A DNA stretch of 64,000 bases from Salegentibacter agarivorans (lineage in GTDB: Bacteria; Bacteroidota; Bacteroidia; Flavobacteriales; Flavobacteriaceae): positions 87,285 through 151,284 of the forward strand of contig NZ_FOOH01000011.1 in the NCBI RefSeq assembly GCF_900113135.1, read 5' to 3'. Within the stretch, counting starts at the first letter, position 1. The number at the start of each line of letters is the position of its first letter. Positions 35,926 to 44,745 of the stretch are shown in pieces. The position numbers were made by a program, and so were the translations under genes. Under the pieces are notes generated by a model. That model did not search any database. It was not told the origin of the DNA and saw only the letters and a program-made list of their open reading frames with translations.

Positions 35926-36429
35926 TTAGTCAACAGCAGAAATTATTTTATTTTTAGTTTCTATACCAGGGGAATGAATTTCGCTGATATGATGAGACTA
36001 AAGTGGAATAATGTTTCCGGGGATAGAATTCATTACACGCGATCCAAAACTAAAGGAAACTTCATTATAAAAATTATGCCCCCGGTAAAAGACATACTTA
36101 ACTATTACCGCAAAAATAAAAGACCGTACATTTTTCCAATACTCCTTAGGGAAAACCTCACCCCCACTCAATTAAACGATAGAAAAAGAAAAACTCTCAG
36201 CAAGTTTAATAAGGATTTGAAGGAATTAGCCAGTCTTGCCGGAATTGATAAACCGGTTACGAGTTATGTCGCCAGGCATAGCTTCGCCAAATGCTTAAAA
36301 CAAAAAGGTGCGGGAACAGATATAATAAGTGAATCTCTAGGTCATCAGGATATTAAAACTACCAAAGCTTATCTAAAAGAGCTCGATACTGCCATACTGG
36401 ATGAAGCCAGTGAATTATTGTTGCAATAA
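35926..36429 (+). pseudogene. Tyrosine recombinase C-terminal fragment
   Basis: About 165 residues of the catalytic domain of a Bacteroidota tyrosine integrase remain. Catalytic Arg is in FYTRGM, the hairpin Lys in SKTKG, the second Arg in YVARHSF, followed by LGHQDIKTTKAY with His and the nucleophile Tyr. The N-terminal SAM-like and arm-binding parts (about 230 residues) are missing, cut at the junction with the GH130 remnant near 35920-35926. Without them it should not act as a normal integrase. It marks a former integrative element or a recombination scar. Confidence 0.82.
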
Positions 36430-36484
36430 ATGCAAACATCAGAACTAAGACTCAACTTAAATTAGTAATCCATTCTAGATCAAC

Positions 36485-37810
36485 CTACTCCCTTTTAAGC
36501 TCATATATCTTCCCACCCTGTTCCAACATCATCTTTCCTTCTGCATTAATGAAAGTAAGTTTAAGCATCAGCTGATCGGCCTTAAAACTATTTTCTCCTG
36601 AAAAATCCAATGGAACAGGTGGCTGATCAGTTCCCTGGGCGTATAATACACCTTCTTTATGAAAAATAGCAACATCAATAGGAAATTCTGCGCTACCATA
36701 GTTTCCCTTATATTGATCAAGCACATCAGGATTAAGTGCCGTGGGCGGAGCGAAATCGGGGATTTGATATGGTAAACCAAGGGTTATTTTTATCGCTTCA
36801 AGAAAAATACTATTAAGGGGATAATCTGAGGCGTTAGCGATATATGATGCCGTTATTTTTTCTTTTGGAAAGTGGACTGCAATAGATGAGAATCCATCTA
36901 TCCCACCGCCGTGACCATAGACTTCAAAACCATTAAAGGTTAACTTCATTAAACCCAGTCCCGTTCCATCATTTGTAGTTTTCATAGCTTCCAGCGAAGC
37001 TTTTGACATAAGATCGCCCTCAAATAAATTGTAATAAAATATATTAAGATTTTCGGGTGTAGAAACAAGGCCTCCAGCTCCCATTGGGACACTCATATCT
37101 GTCTCGGGGGTAACCTTCCAATTACCTTCGGTTTTCACATAAGATCTGGCCTGATTGTCTTCAGCATTAATTTGTTCACCATAAAATGTATTTTTTAGCC
37201 CAAGCTTATCAATAATTCTATTCTCTACTATTGCGGCATAATCTTTCTTCTCAACAATTTCTGCTATATAAGAAAGTAATAAATAGTTTGAATTTGAATA
37301 GCGTGTTTCATCGCCGGGTTCAAATAGGGTTCCATTTTTAATTATTCGTTTTAGCATCGCTTCCCGGGTTTGTAGTTTTTTCATCCAGGTAGTGAAATCT
37401 TTATCATCTGTCACATTAAATATTCCGCTTTCGTGTCGCAATAAATGCTCTAATGTTATTTTTTCTGAGTTGGGCACATCCGGAAAAAAATCACTCAAAT
37501 AACTATCCATCTTCAGCTTATCTTCTTCAACAAGCTGCATAATAACTACGGCGGTAAAGGTTTTAGTAATGGATCCAATCCGATACTTTGTAGTTGCATT
37601 TGATTGCAAATTCTTTTCTACATCGGAATACCCGATGGATCGCTGATAAAACTCTTTTCCGTTTGAGAAAATGGAAATACTTCCCATTCCTTTTTCCTCT
37701 GAATTAACGATATCAAATAAGCTGTCTAATGTTTCAGTTGGAGGGTTTTCCTGAGCTTTTAAGAGGTATCCCGATAAAACCAGAAGTAATGGTAAGATTA
37801 ATTTTTTCAT
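36485..37810 (-). CDS. Exported serine hydrolase, class C beta-lactamase/PBP-like
   Basis: This 441-residue protein has a signal peptide (about 1-20, LLKAQ) and the class C beta-lactamase fold. Catalytic Ser80 and Lys83 are in GSITK, the Tyr-x-Asn motif is Tyr171-Ser-Asn173, and the third element is HGGG at 300-303. The C-terminal 80 residues (about 355-441) form a separate small beta domain found in related D-aminopeptidase-like or esterase-like members. True beta-lactamase action is not implied; peptidase or esterase roles are common in this family. It is followed by an ExbB-like gene upstream on the same strand, 26 bases away. Confidence 0.85.
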   Translation of the reverse strand: MKKLILPLLLVLSGYLLKAQENPPTETLDSLFDIVNSEEKGMGSISIFSNGKEFYQRSIGYSDVEKNLQSNATTKYRIGSITKTFTAVVIMQLVEEDKLKMDSYLSDFFPDVPNSEKITLEHLLRHESGIFNVTDDKDFTTWMKKLQTREAMLKRIIKNGTLFEPGDETRYSNSNYLLLSYIAEIVEKKDYAAIVENRIIDKLGLKNTFYGEQINAEDNQARSYVKTEGNWKVTPETDMSVPMGAGGLVSTPENLNIFYYNLFEGDLMSKASLEAMKTTNDGTGLGLMKLTFNGFEVYGHGGGIDGFSSIAVHFPKEKITASYIANASDYPLNSIFLEAIKITLGLPYQIPDFAPPTALNPDVLDQYKGNYGSAEFPIDVAIFHKEGVLYAQGTDQPPVPLDFSGENSFKADQLMLKLTFINAEGKMMLEQGGKIYELKRE

Positions 37811-37836
37811 AATATATCTTATTGAAAATTGGAAGA

Positions 37837-38286
37837 TTAATTAGACTCTTTGGAAAAGACAGGTTTATCCTCTTTTACCTGAAAGGGTTTTATCCAATGG
37901 AGTAAAATAGTAGACAATCGTGTAAACAGAAAAATAAAAGCTCCGAATAAAGTCGGTAGCATTGTTGTTTTTAGGCCATCGGCGAAATCCCGTGGGGTGG
38001 TTCCTTCAAAAGAGCTGAGATAATCCAGCGTATTGATTAGTTGAATTAATTGCCCAAAAACCCCCAGCACCAAAGCAAAAAGTCCCAGAGAGTTTATAAT
38101 GATAATAGTTTTGTTTATTCTGGGGTTTCGATTGCGAACTAAATAAATTCCTCTCACCAGAAGAAATAAACCTATAATTCCAACTATTAGGATAAGCATC
38201 ATTATAAAAAATCCCCCTTCCTGAAACCTTGCGGCAAGAACTTCTAATATACCTCTGTGCGCTCCTTCTTGTAGTGCTATTTGCAT
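37837..38286 (-). CDS. Small MotA/TolQ/ExbB-like membrane protein
   Basis: This 149-residue protein has three hydrophobic spans (about 28-50, 62-85 and 112-135). The stretch FADGLKTTMLPTLFGAFIFLF resembles the conserved ExbB/TolQ segment that lines the proton channel. It is shorter than ExbB (about 220-240), and no ExbD partner lies nearby, so it may be a stand-alone member of the family with an unknown role. It shares a strand and a 26-base gap with the serine hydrolase. Confidence 0.6.
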   Translation of the reverse strand: MQIALQEGAHRGILEVLAARFQEGGFFIMMLILIVGIIGLFLLVRGIYLVRNRNPRINKTIIIINSLGLFALVLGVFGQLIQLINTLDYLSSFEGTTPRDFADGLKTTMLPTLFGAFIFLFTRLSTILLHWIKPFQVKEDKPVFSKESN

Positions 38287-38497
38287 AATTCAATTTTTAA
38301 TTTGTCCTTATTCAAATCTACAGTCTTTTCACGGCTATCGATTCAAAAGTCGATGGACAACTGTTTCCTTTCTGTTTTTGGCAGAATTTGTTCTCATTAC
38401 GGTTAAAATAAACTGCAACAGTTAAAAGCAGCTAAAAAGATGTTATTCATCGCAATTAAGTAAATTTCACTAAAATAATTTGGATATTGTACTGGTT

Positions 38498-39574
38498 ATG
38501 AAGCTTAACCGATTTGCATATTTCTGCTCGAGGAAAATTTTGTTGCACAGCATTTTTTGGATTCTTGTGCTCCTGTTTTTCTCCTATTTTTTGGGTGCTC
38601 CCAATGAGAATATCTTTTTTTCCGGTTCTTTTTCGGTATTTCTTCTACCTGTAACAATCATCACTACCTACACTATAATTTACTATCTCATTCCTAATTT
38701 TTTGCTTAAAAAAAGGTATCTACTTTTTACTCTTTATAGCTTTTATACGCTGGTTTTATCTGCTTTTGCCATTGTGCTTTCTATCTTCTACGGACTCGTT
38801 TTTGTCTTGAATATGAACTACAGTGAAATGCCACCTCTTAGCCGAAGTCTTTTATCTATGATGTTACTGGTGTATCTGGTTGTATTATTGGTGAGTTCAT
38901 TTACCCTGCTAAAACAGAATTATGCAGCTATAGCAAAAAATAGGTTATTAGAGAATAAGATTCTTGAAGGGCAGTTGAAGCTTAAAGAACAAGAGTTGAA
39001 CTATCTTAAATTGCAGGTTCATCCTCATTTCCTTTTTAATACACTTAATACCCTTTATGGCTACGCATTAAAAAAGTCTGAGGAAACACCAGATATGATC
39101 CTGAGGCTTTCAAACCTTCTTGATTATTTATTGTACCAGGCAGATAAGCCCTTGGTAAGCCTTAGCAGTGAAATAGAACACATAAAAGATTATTTGGCAT
39201 TGGAAAAAATGAGATATGGCAGTAACTTATTAGTTGATCTTGATCTTCCGGAAAATATGGAAGATATTAGCATTGCGCCCATGTTATTTATTCCACTCGT
39301 GGAGAATAGTTTCAAACACGGACAGTTTGTTGATAAGAAACTGAGTATAAGTATTCAACTAAAGATAAATGAGAATAGGATAGAATTTACCATAGAAAAT
39401 TCGGTTAAAAGTACAGAAAATCCAATCATAGAAAATGGGATAGGATTATCAAATCTGGAAAAACGATTGGAATTATTATACCCAGATCATCATACTCTTT
39501 CAGTAAATAGAAACAGTAGTTCTTTTGAAGCGCAACTCTCATTAATACATAGTAAAATTCACCAGCATGTCTGA
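38498..39574 (+). CDS. LytS/YehU-type sensor histidine kinase
   Basis: This 358-residue kinase starts at the ATG at 38498; a TTG 18 bases upstream is open but unneeded. Four membrane spans fill about residues 15-145. A short coiled coil leads to the His_kinase domain with phosphoacceptor His175 in VHPHFLFNTLN, and an HATPase domain follows (VENSFKHG, ENGIGLSNL). No extracellular sensor domain is present, so the spans themselves probably sense. The gene overlaps the next (response regulator) by 8 bases, so the two form a two-component pair. Confidence 0.92.
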   Translation: MKLNRFAYFCSRKILLHSIFWILVLLFFSYFLGAPNENIFFSGSFSVFLLPVTIITTYTIIYYLIPNFLLKKRYLLFTLYSFYTLVLSAFAIVLSIFYGLVFVLNMNYSEMPPLSRSLLSMMLLVYLVVLLVSSFTLLKQNYAAIAKNRLLENKILEGQLKLKEQELNYLKLQVHPHFLFNTLNTLYGYALKKSEETPDMILRLSNLLDYLLYQADKPLVSLSSEIEHIKDYLALEKMRYGSNLLVDLDLPENMEDISIAPMLFIPLVENSFKHGQFVDKKLSISIQLKINENRIEFTIENSVKSTENPIIENGIGLSNLEKRLELLYPDHHTLSVNRNSSSFEAQLSLIHSKIHQHV

Positions 39575-40292
39575 AAAAATATCTTGTATAATAGTTGATG
39601 ATGAGCCTGTAGCCCGCGAGGTCATAGAAGCACATTTATCTAAAATAAAGAGCGTAAAGATAATTGGCACCTGTGGAAGTGCGGGGGAAGCATTCAGTTT
39701 AATTAATGAACATAAAGTGGACCTGATATTTTTAGACATAAACATGCCTGAAATTTCGGGTTTGTCCTTCGCACGTTCAATCAATAATGATATAAAAATA
39801 ATCTTTACTACTGCATATCGGGAATATGCTATAGATGGCTTCGATTTACAGGCAGTGGACTACCTCTTGAAACCCATTTCTTTTGAACGTCTTTTAAGAG
39901 CAGTCAGTTCTTTTCATAAAATTCATTTTAGTAAAGAAGAGCAAAAGATAGATGGAGATAAAAAGGAACATAACGATTTTATATTTGTACGCTCAGACCG
40001 CAAAATGATTAGGATTAACCTTAATGAAATCTCTTATATCGAAAGTTTGAGTGATTACTTAAAAATCTATACTTCCGAAAGTCCCATTGTTATAAGAGAA
40101 ACAATCAGCAACATTGAAAAAGAGCTTCCGGAATCAAAGTTTATTAGAACACATCGTTCTTTTATCGTGTCACTGGCAGCATTAAAGTCTTACACCAATG
40201 AGTATTTAGAAGTTAACGGGAAAGCAATTCCTATAAGCAGGAGCTACAAATCTTCCGTTTTAGAAAAATTAGAAAAATGGTCGCTGCAATAA
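39567..40292 (+). CDS. LytTR response regulator paired with the LytS-type kinase
   Basis: This 241-residue regulator has a receiver domain (1-115) with phosphoacceptor Asp57 (LIFLDINMPEISG) and Lys in YLLKPISFERL, then a LytTR DNA-binding domain (about 140-241, KFIRTHRSFIVSL). The overlap with the kinase gene makes translational coupling likely. Targets are unknown; the neighbouring serine hydrolase and ExbB-like genes are divergent and are candidates. Confidence 0.93.
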   Translation: MSEKISCIIVDDEPVAREVIEAHLSKIKSVKIIGTCGSAGEAFSLINEHKVDLIFLDINMPEISGLSFARSINNDIKIIFTTAYREYAIDGFDLQAVDYLLKPISFERLLRAVSSFHKIHFSKEEQKIDGDKKEHNDFIFVRSDRKMIRINLNEISYIESLSDYLKIYTSESPIVIRETISNIEKELPESKFIRTHRSFIVSLAALKSYTNEYLEVNGKAIPISRSYKSSVLEKLEKWSLQ

Positions 40293-40298
40293 ATCCTA

Positions 40299-41414
40299 TT
40301 AGATTAGAATGTCCCTAAAGTTATCTTTATTGATGATTTTTACCTCTGCATCATAAGCTTTCAGAAAAGTCTTTGGAATTTTTATCTTATTTTTTGGATT
40401 CCATTTAATTTCAAAACCTTTCAATTTCCCCTCCCCTTCTTCAACATAATCAATTTCTTGCTGTTGAACGGTCCTCCAGAAATATCCTTTACTCAAAGAA
40501 TTATTATAAGCCAGAAATTTTAGACGTTCGGCAATTAAAAAATTTTCCCAGAGATTACCTTTATCCTGTCTATCATCCATTGGACTTAAATCGCCAATTA
40601 TCATATTTCTAACTCCGGTATCGTAAAAGAATATTTTTTGATTGGTTTTTATTTCATTTCGTAGATTCTTACTGAAGCTTGGGAGTTTAAATATTACAAA
40701 TGCCTGGCAAAGAAGATCAATGTAAGTTGCAACGGTTTTTTTGTCGATACCCAGCAACTGAGATAATTCGTTATAACTTACCTCACTACCAATTTGAAAG
40801 GCAAGAGCCCTCAATAATTTTTCCAAAACCTCTGGTTTACGGATTCCTCCATAACTCAGAATATCTTTATATAAATAACTATCGGTAAGTTGTTTTAGAA
40901 TATCCTTTTCTTCGCCAAAATTATTCATCACATCGGGATACATTCCGTAGATTATTCTTAACTCTAATTGTTGCTCAGCTTTAAGAAAGCCCACGTTTGA
41001 TTCAAATTCTCCCCAGGAAATAGGATACAACTGATATTCCCATTTTCGGCCGGTAAGAGGCTCCTGAGTTTGATTGTTTAATTCGAAGGCAGATGAACCA
41101 CTTACTAAAAGCTGAACTGATTTCAATTGATCTGTAATCAACTTGAGAGTAAGCCCGATATTATCTATACGCTGAGCTTCATCTATAAACACAGTTTTAT
41201 AATTCCCAATTATGTTTTTAAGTTGTTCTAAATTGGGATTAGAAAGAAGTTTTCTGACTGTTGGATCATCTCCATTTAAGAAAAGATATTCTTTCCCTTC
41301 CAATAATCTATTGAAAAGTGTAGTTTTACCAACCTGTCTCGGGCCAATTAAAAGAATTGCCTTACCGGTTCCAAAACGGTTTTTTATTTTCTCTTTTAAA
41401 GCTCGTTCAATCAT
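40299..41414 (-). CDS. AAA ATPase with DUF4143 domain
   Basis: This 371-residue cytosolic ATPase has a Walker A motif GPRQVGKTT (24-32) and Walker B TVFIDEAQ (74-81). An arginine-rich sensor segment (SGSSAFELNN) follows, and DUF4143 (about 180-330) and a C-terminal nuclease-like domain with DYVEEGEGKLKGFEIKW. Such proteins are common in Bacteroidota and prone to horizontal transfer; the cellular role is not established. A pair of direct repeats precedes the gene. The gene converges on the LytTR regulator with a 6-base gap. Confidence 0.88.
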   Translation of the reverse strand: MIERALKEKIKNRFGTGKAILLIGPRQVGKTTLFNRLLEGKEYLFLNGDDPTVRKLLSNPNLEQLKNIIGNYKTVFIDEAQRIDNIGLTLKLITDQLKSVQLLVSGSSAFELNNQTQEPLTGRKWEYQLYPISWGEFESNVGFLKAEQQLELRIIYGMYPDVMNNFGEEKDILKQLTDSYLYKDILSYGGIRKPEVLEKLLRALAFQIGSEVSYNELSQLLGIDKKTVATYIDLLCQAFVIFKLPSFSKNLRNEIKTNQKIFFYDTGVRNMIIGDLSPMDDRQDKGNLWENFLIAERLKFLAYNNSLSKGYFWRTVQQQEIDYVEEGEGKLKGFEIKWNPKNKIKIPKTFLKAYDAEVKIINKDNFRDILI

Positions 41415-41420
41415 ATTTAG

Positions 41421-41469
41421 GGATTATATTCCCCAAATATAATGTTTTTTGAGGATTGTATTCCCCAAA
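41421..41469. repeat. Two direct repeats upstream of the DUF4143 ATPase
   Basis: GGATTATATTCCCCAAA (41421-41437) and GGATTGTATTCCCCAAA (41453-41469) differ at one base and are 32 bases apart, about three helical turns. They occupy the whole gap between the XRE gene stop and the ATPase start; the inner copy is 6 bases before the start codon. They look like paired operator sites for autoregulation. Confidence 0.7.
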
Positions 41470-41476
41470 AATTATT

Positions 41477-41944
41477 TTATTCACCTTTACTCTTAGTATC
41501 TAACATTTTTATTGGTGAAATCAATGGAATTATCACATCCTGAAAGTTTGTATTAGCCAAGCGATCATAAAACATTCCTCTAGCCGTGGAAAAACTAATA
41601 CCTAATAAGGTAAAAAACGCGGCGTATAATCCCTTTACAGATCCTAAATACACATATTTGTATTCTGTTAAAGGTTCAATGCTTATTAGATCTACACCTA
41701 AAGCAACTTCCATTTTTGTGATACTTTTTAAGGTCAAGTTATGTAGGCCAGTTAACCACTTAGAAACCTCGTACGGTTTTTTATCCAACATTTCTGCAAA
41801 TTCCTTTTGCTTTATTTTACGGTTATCTAAGATATTCTGAACCTTATTAGAAATTGCCAGATTACGTTCTACTAATTTATCTATTTCCGGATCACCGTTC
41901 TTTTCTAACCAGTTATCAATAATATTATTCTTAGGGAAACTCAT
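41477..41944 (-). CDS. XRE-family HTH regulator, antitoxin-like
   Basis: This 155-residue protein has an XRE helix-turn-helix at about 35-95 (KQKEFAEMLDKKPYEVSKWL). Its N-terminal 30 residues (IIDNWLEKNGDPEIDKLVE) match a common class of Bacteroidota antitoxin-like regulators. The C-terminal part (about 105-155) contains a hydrophobic stretch and is not a known domain. An unassigned short frame ends 2 bases before its ATG, which fits a toxin-antitoxin layout in which the toxin is lost or unrecognised. It precedes the ATPase by 62 bases. Confidence 0.75.
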   Translation of the reverse strand: MSFPKNNIIDNWLEKNGDPEIDKLVERNLAISNKVQNILDNRKIKQKEFAEMLDKKPYEVSKWLTGLHNLTLKSITKMEVALGVDLISIEPLTEYKYVYLGSVKGLYAAFFTLLGISFSTARGMFYDRLANTNFQDVIIPLISPIKMLDTKSKGE

Positions 41945-41946
41945 AA

Positions 41947-42081
41947 TTAAAGCTCTATTTTAAAATTTTGTTCAAATTCAATTTCTGTGAAGCCTTCAAT
42001 TCTACGGATTTCCTGTTCTTCCAAGGCTCTGTAATGCGGCGTGATCAATTTGTAGGTTTTTTTGTGCTTATCGTAAATATG
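41947..42081 (-). CDS. Unassigned short frame coupled to the XRE gene
   Basis: Forty-four codons are open between a TGA at 42082-42084 and a TAA at 41947, ending 2 bases before the XRE start. The tail reads ITPHYRALEEQEIRRIEGF and is rich in charged residues. No ATG exists; TTG near 42048 could start a 33-residue peptide. It overlaps the end of the outer-membrane-like gene. It may be the remnant C-terminus of a partner of the XRE protein. Confidence 0.35.
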   Translation of the reverse strand, partial: HIYDKHKKTYKLITPHYRALEEQEIRRIEGFTEIEFEQNFKIEL

Positions 42082-42788
42082 TCATAGCCTATTCCTATCC
42101 CAAACCACAGATTTCCATTACCATTCCATTGATATTCCTCCTGATTATTAATATAGTCCACGCCTAAATAAATACCTACCTGGATACATTTATGCTGGAG
42201 CATTAAACCGTTCAATATTGATAAAATAGACACGTTTTGTTCCTGGCCAGGCGACACGCCATTGGAATTGGAGGTATTTAAAGAAACACTGCCCAGGCCT
42301 AAGCCTGCTTGATAATTAATAGAAGTATTCCAGAAAGTGTAAATGTTATAGTTTAAAGCACCATTGAGATTGAACTCAGTTGAATAAGAAAACTTCGTCT
42401 GAGGCCTTACCTTAAATGGCAGTGAAATAAGGCCCAAAGAAAATTTTTCTACCGGTTCTACGATTTTGTAGCTCTTATCAAATTCAGATCGATTGACGGA
42501 ATATATTTTTTTATTATAGAAGTGACTTTTTTGTGTACCTTCTTTAAAATCCAATGCTCTTAATTTTACAATATTGTCTGTGACGCCAATTACTTCAAAC
42601 TGGATAAAAGTCTCTAAATAATTAACCGATTTGGTTGTATCCAGATTTTGCGAATAAATAAGTTCAGGATTCCCGGTAGTTTTTATAGATTGTTTTAAAG
42701 AGACAATATCACCAGGAACCACCTCCTGAGCAAAACTTTGTGTAACAGGTAATAACGTTAAGATAAAAAGTAAAATTTTTTTTCTCAT
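42045..42788 (-). CDS. Exported beta-rich protein of unknown function
   Basis: This 247-residue protein has a signal peptide (about 1-20, QSFAQ). The mature part is rich in alternating hydrophobic and aromatic strands (GALNYNIYTFWNTSINYQAG, LWFGIGIGYDIF), as in small outer-membrane beta-barrels. I recognise no family. It starts 11 bases after the stop of the broken lipase gene and was probably cotranscribed with it. Confidence 0.55.
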   Translation of the reverse strand: MRKKILLFILTLLPVTQSFAQEVVPGDIVSLKQSIKTTGNPELIYSQNLDTTKSVNYLETFIQFEVIGVTDNIVKLRALDFKEGTQKSHFYNKKIYSVNRSEFDKSYKIVEPVEKFSLGLISLPFKVRPQTKFSYSTEFNLNGALNYNIYTFWNTSINYQAGLGLGSVSLNTSNSNGVSPGQEQNVSILSILNGLMLQHKCIQVGIYLGVDYINNQEEYQWNGNGNLWFGIGIGYDIFTISTKKPTN

Positions 42789-42799
42789 ACTTAAAAAAG

Positions 42800-43600
42800 C
42801 TATGAATTAATTGTTGGTTTACAAGCTGTCATAAATGAGCTGTTATTTTTCGGGTATTCAAATTCCAGTTTATTAAGATCTAATGATTTTCTGGCCTCTT
42901 CACTCTCGATGGCGGCAATTTGAGTTAAACAGGTGGCTAATTTTTGTATTCCGTGCTTACTTACAGGATTTCCGTGGGAGCAGCCAATTGAAGTATATAA
43001 CTGGGTTGGCTCACGTCCCGGTGCGCGGAATAATTTAAGGATTTCCCCATTTTCTACGATACTATACCTTTCATTTTCAAAATCTCCATTTTTCTTAAAG
43101 ACAGGGCTTCCATTAAAGGAATATTAAGTCACATTCCCGCGGTTAAGAGAAACATGGGTCGCTATTCCTCCTCCCAAGGAATGGCCGGCAACAGTGAGTT
43201 TTTCAGCCCCATACTTTTTCCTTATATCATCAAAAATTTCCAGGGCATAGCTATTTTGTTCCTGATTAAATGGATTATTGCCTCTTCTATAATCTAGAGT
43301 AGAATCGGTTCCCCGGAATACCAGAACATAACCTTCACTTTCCAGATCCTGATATAATGCTGCATTAAAATCAATAGCTTTATTTTCAAAACTCTCAATT
43401 CTTTTAAACAGGTCTGAAACTTTAAACTGGTACTCCTGTTCATACACATTTTTAGAGAGTTGCGCATATTTCCAGGATTGTACTGCCAGATCCCTTATTT
43501 CATTACACCATCCTGAATAATGGTCGCATCCTGTTAATATTTCTTTTGGAGTAACGCAGCCAAGCAGGAGCACTACTAAAATCATTAATGTGGGTTTCAT
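42800..43600 (-). pseudogene. Class 3 lipase lipoprotein with an in-frame stop codon
   Basis: The first 158 codons encode a lipoprotein (lipobox LLLGC, Cys15) with the lipase serine elbow GHSLGGG (Ser141). A TAA at 43124-43126 follows GNVT. The same frame then continues without another stop for 107 codons (YSFNGSPVFKKNG onward) to TAG at 42800-42802. The downstream part therefore looks like the missing half of the same protein, of about 266 codons in all. The Asp and His of the catalytic triad would lie after the stop, so the truncated product should be inactive. A nonsense mutation is the simplest reading; read-through or recoding is less likely. Confidence 0.85.
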
Positions 43601-43627
43601 AGAAAATTTTGTTATTTTGAAAATTTG

Positions 43628-43919
43628 CTAAATTGCTGCTGATAGTATCTGAAACTCGTGGGAGATTTCGTTAAACCGTATATCATATTTTTCAGATACA
43701 TACTCCTCCACAGCATCGTAGATCGTTTTCTTCTTTTGTTCGGATACCTGATAAAGTTTGGATTCAAATTTCTCCATAACCCAAAGCTTTAAAACTTTCA
43801 ATTCCTGAAAGTATATTATAGAGCATCGAAACTTCATTGAAGTTCCCGGCAATTGTGGGCATCGCTACTATCTTATAGTAACTGGTTCCCACCCGGATAT
43901 AGGGTAACTGTTTCATCAT
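43628..43919 (-). pseudogene. Remnant of an integrative-element primase-helicase-like gene
   Basis: An ATG at 43919 opens MMKQLPYIRVGTSYYKIVAMPTI (first residues only), a start I associate with primase-helicase proteins of Bacteroidota integrative elements. The frame stops after 51 codons at 43764. A second frame (43628-43852) carries on with KTIYDAVEEYVSEKYDIRFNE, the kind of segment that also occurs in element helicases. The two frames are probably pieces of one gene joined by deletion and frameshift. Assignment is from memory of the family and is moderate. Confidence 0.5.
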
Positions 43920-43952
43920 AACATTTTTAAAGGATGAATAAAAGGCAAGCGC

Positions 43953-44242
43953 CTATTTCTGGTTTTTCAGTAAGTGCTTATTGAACTGATCCTCAAGGAA
44001 AACATCTGACAGGTCCGGCTCTCCCAGGAGCCAGGCATCGATCTTTTCCTTGTCGAAAAATTTCTGACGAATATTAGGATTGTTCCCTATCGGGATAAGC
44101 TTGAAATGCGTAAGCTTGTAGATCTTACTTTTGGAAAGCCCGGTGATTGTGCCAGATCTTCCACGTTCATTACTTTTTTGTTAGTTCCCAGGAGGCCTTT
44201 AATATCAATTAAGAGATCCTCAATTCTTTTGTTTTCTTCCAT
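43953..44242 (-). pseudogene. Frameshifted HTH (excisionase-like) gene
   Basis: An ATG at 44242 opens EENKRIEDLLIDIKGLLGT, then NVEDLAQS. The frame is lost by a one-base deletion (expected TCAACCGGG, found TCACCGGG). In the next frame it continues TGLSKSKIYKLTHFKLIPIG and KFFDKEKIDAWLLGE to a TAG at 43953. Together this is a roughly 96-residue MerR/excisionase-type helix-turn-helix protein, as carried by integrative elements. The total length of 290 bases fits one lost base. Confidence 0.75.
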
Positions 44243-44745
44243 TTTAAATAAATATTGATTTTGAAAACAAACTAATTGAGAAAAAGGAATCAAATCTTAT
44301 TAGAAGAAAGATTTAACTAAAAATCAATTAAAACCTTGAAATATATTCTGTAAAAAATAGAATTAATTAAAAATTCCCTAAAATTGCTTTTTAATAAAAC
44401 GTCCTGATGGTGGTGGGATTTAACTGAATAGTATTTAAGATAAATCAAAAAACTTTTTTCAGAAAACGGAAGTCATGAATTATGCTGAAGCTTAAAACAA
44501 GTATAATAAAACAACTATTAGCAATTAAATAAATTCATATACCCGGTATTTCCAGGTTTTAATTTTTTTCAAAGGTTTCAAAAACACAAATAAGATTCAA
44601 TGATTGGAAAAACCTAGTAGTATTAGAATTTATTCCTCCCTCCAAAAAATCTTTCTCAAATTCTTGAAAGTGTCGAAAAATAATTGGAGAAAACAAAGAC
44701 AGTAATTTGCAGAAATACCACTAAAAACATCCTATTTTTTCATTT
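44243..44745. other. AT-rich stretch with no gene seen
   Basis: About 500 very AT-rich bases lie between the HTH remnant and the epimerase stop. Both strands are dense in stops and I see no hairpin with a clear T-tract. It probably contains the 3' end of the mannan transcript and leftover element DNA. Confidence 0.5.

Noticed and set aside
43628..43852. A 74-residue protein taken as an intact gene
   Set aside because: Its first 15-20 residues come from reading the primase-helicase remnant in the wrong frame; the rest is an internal piece of an element gene.
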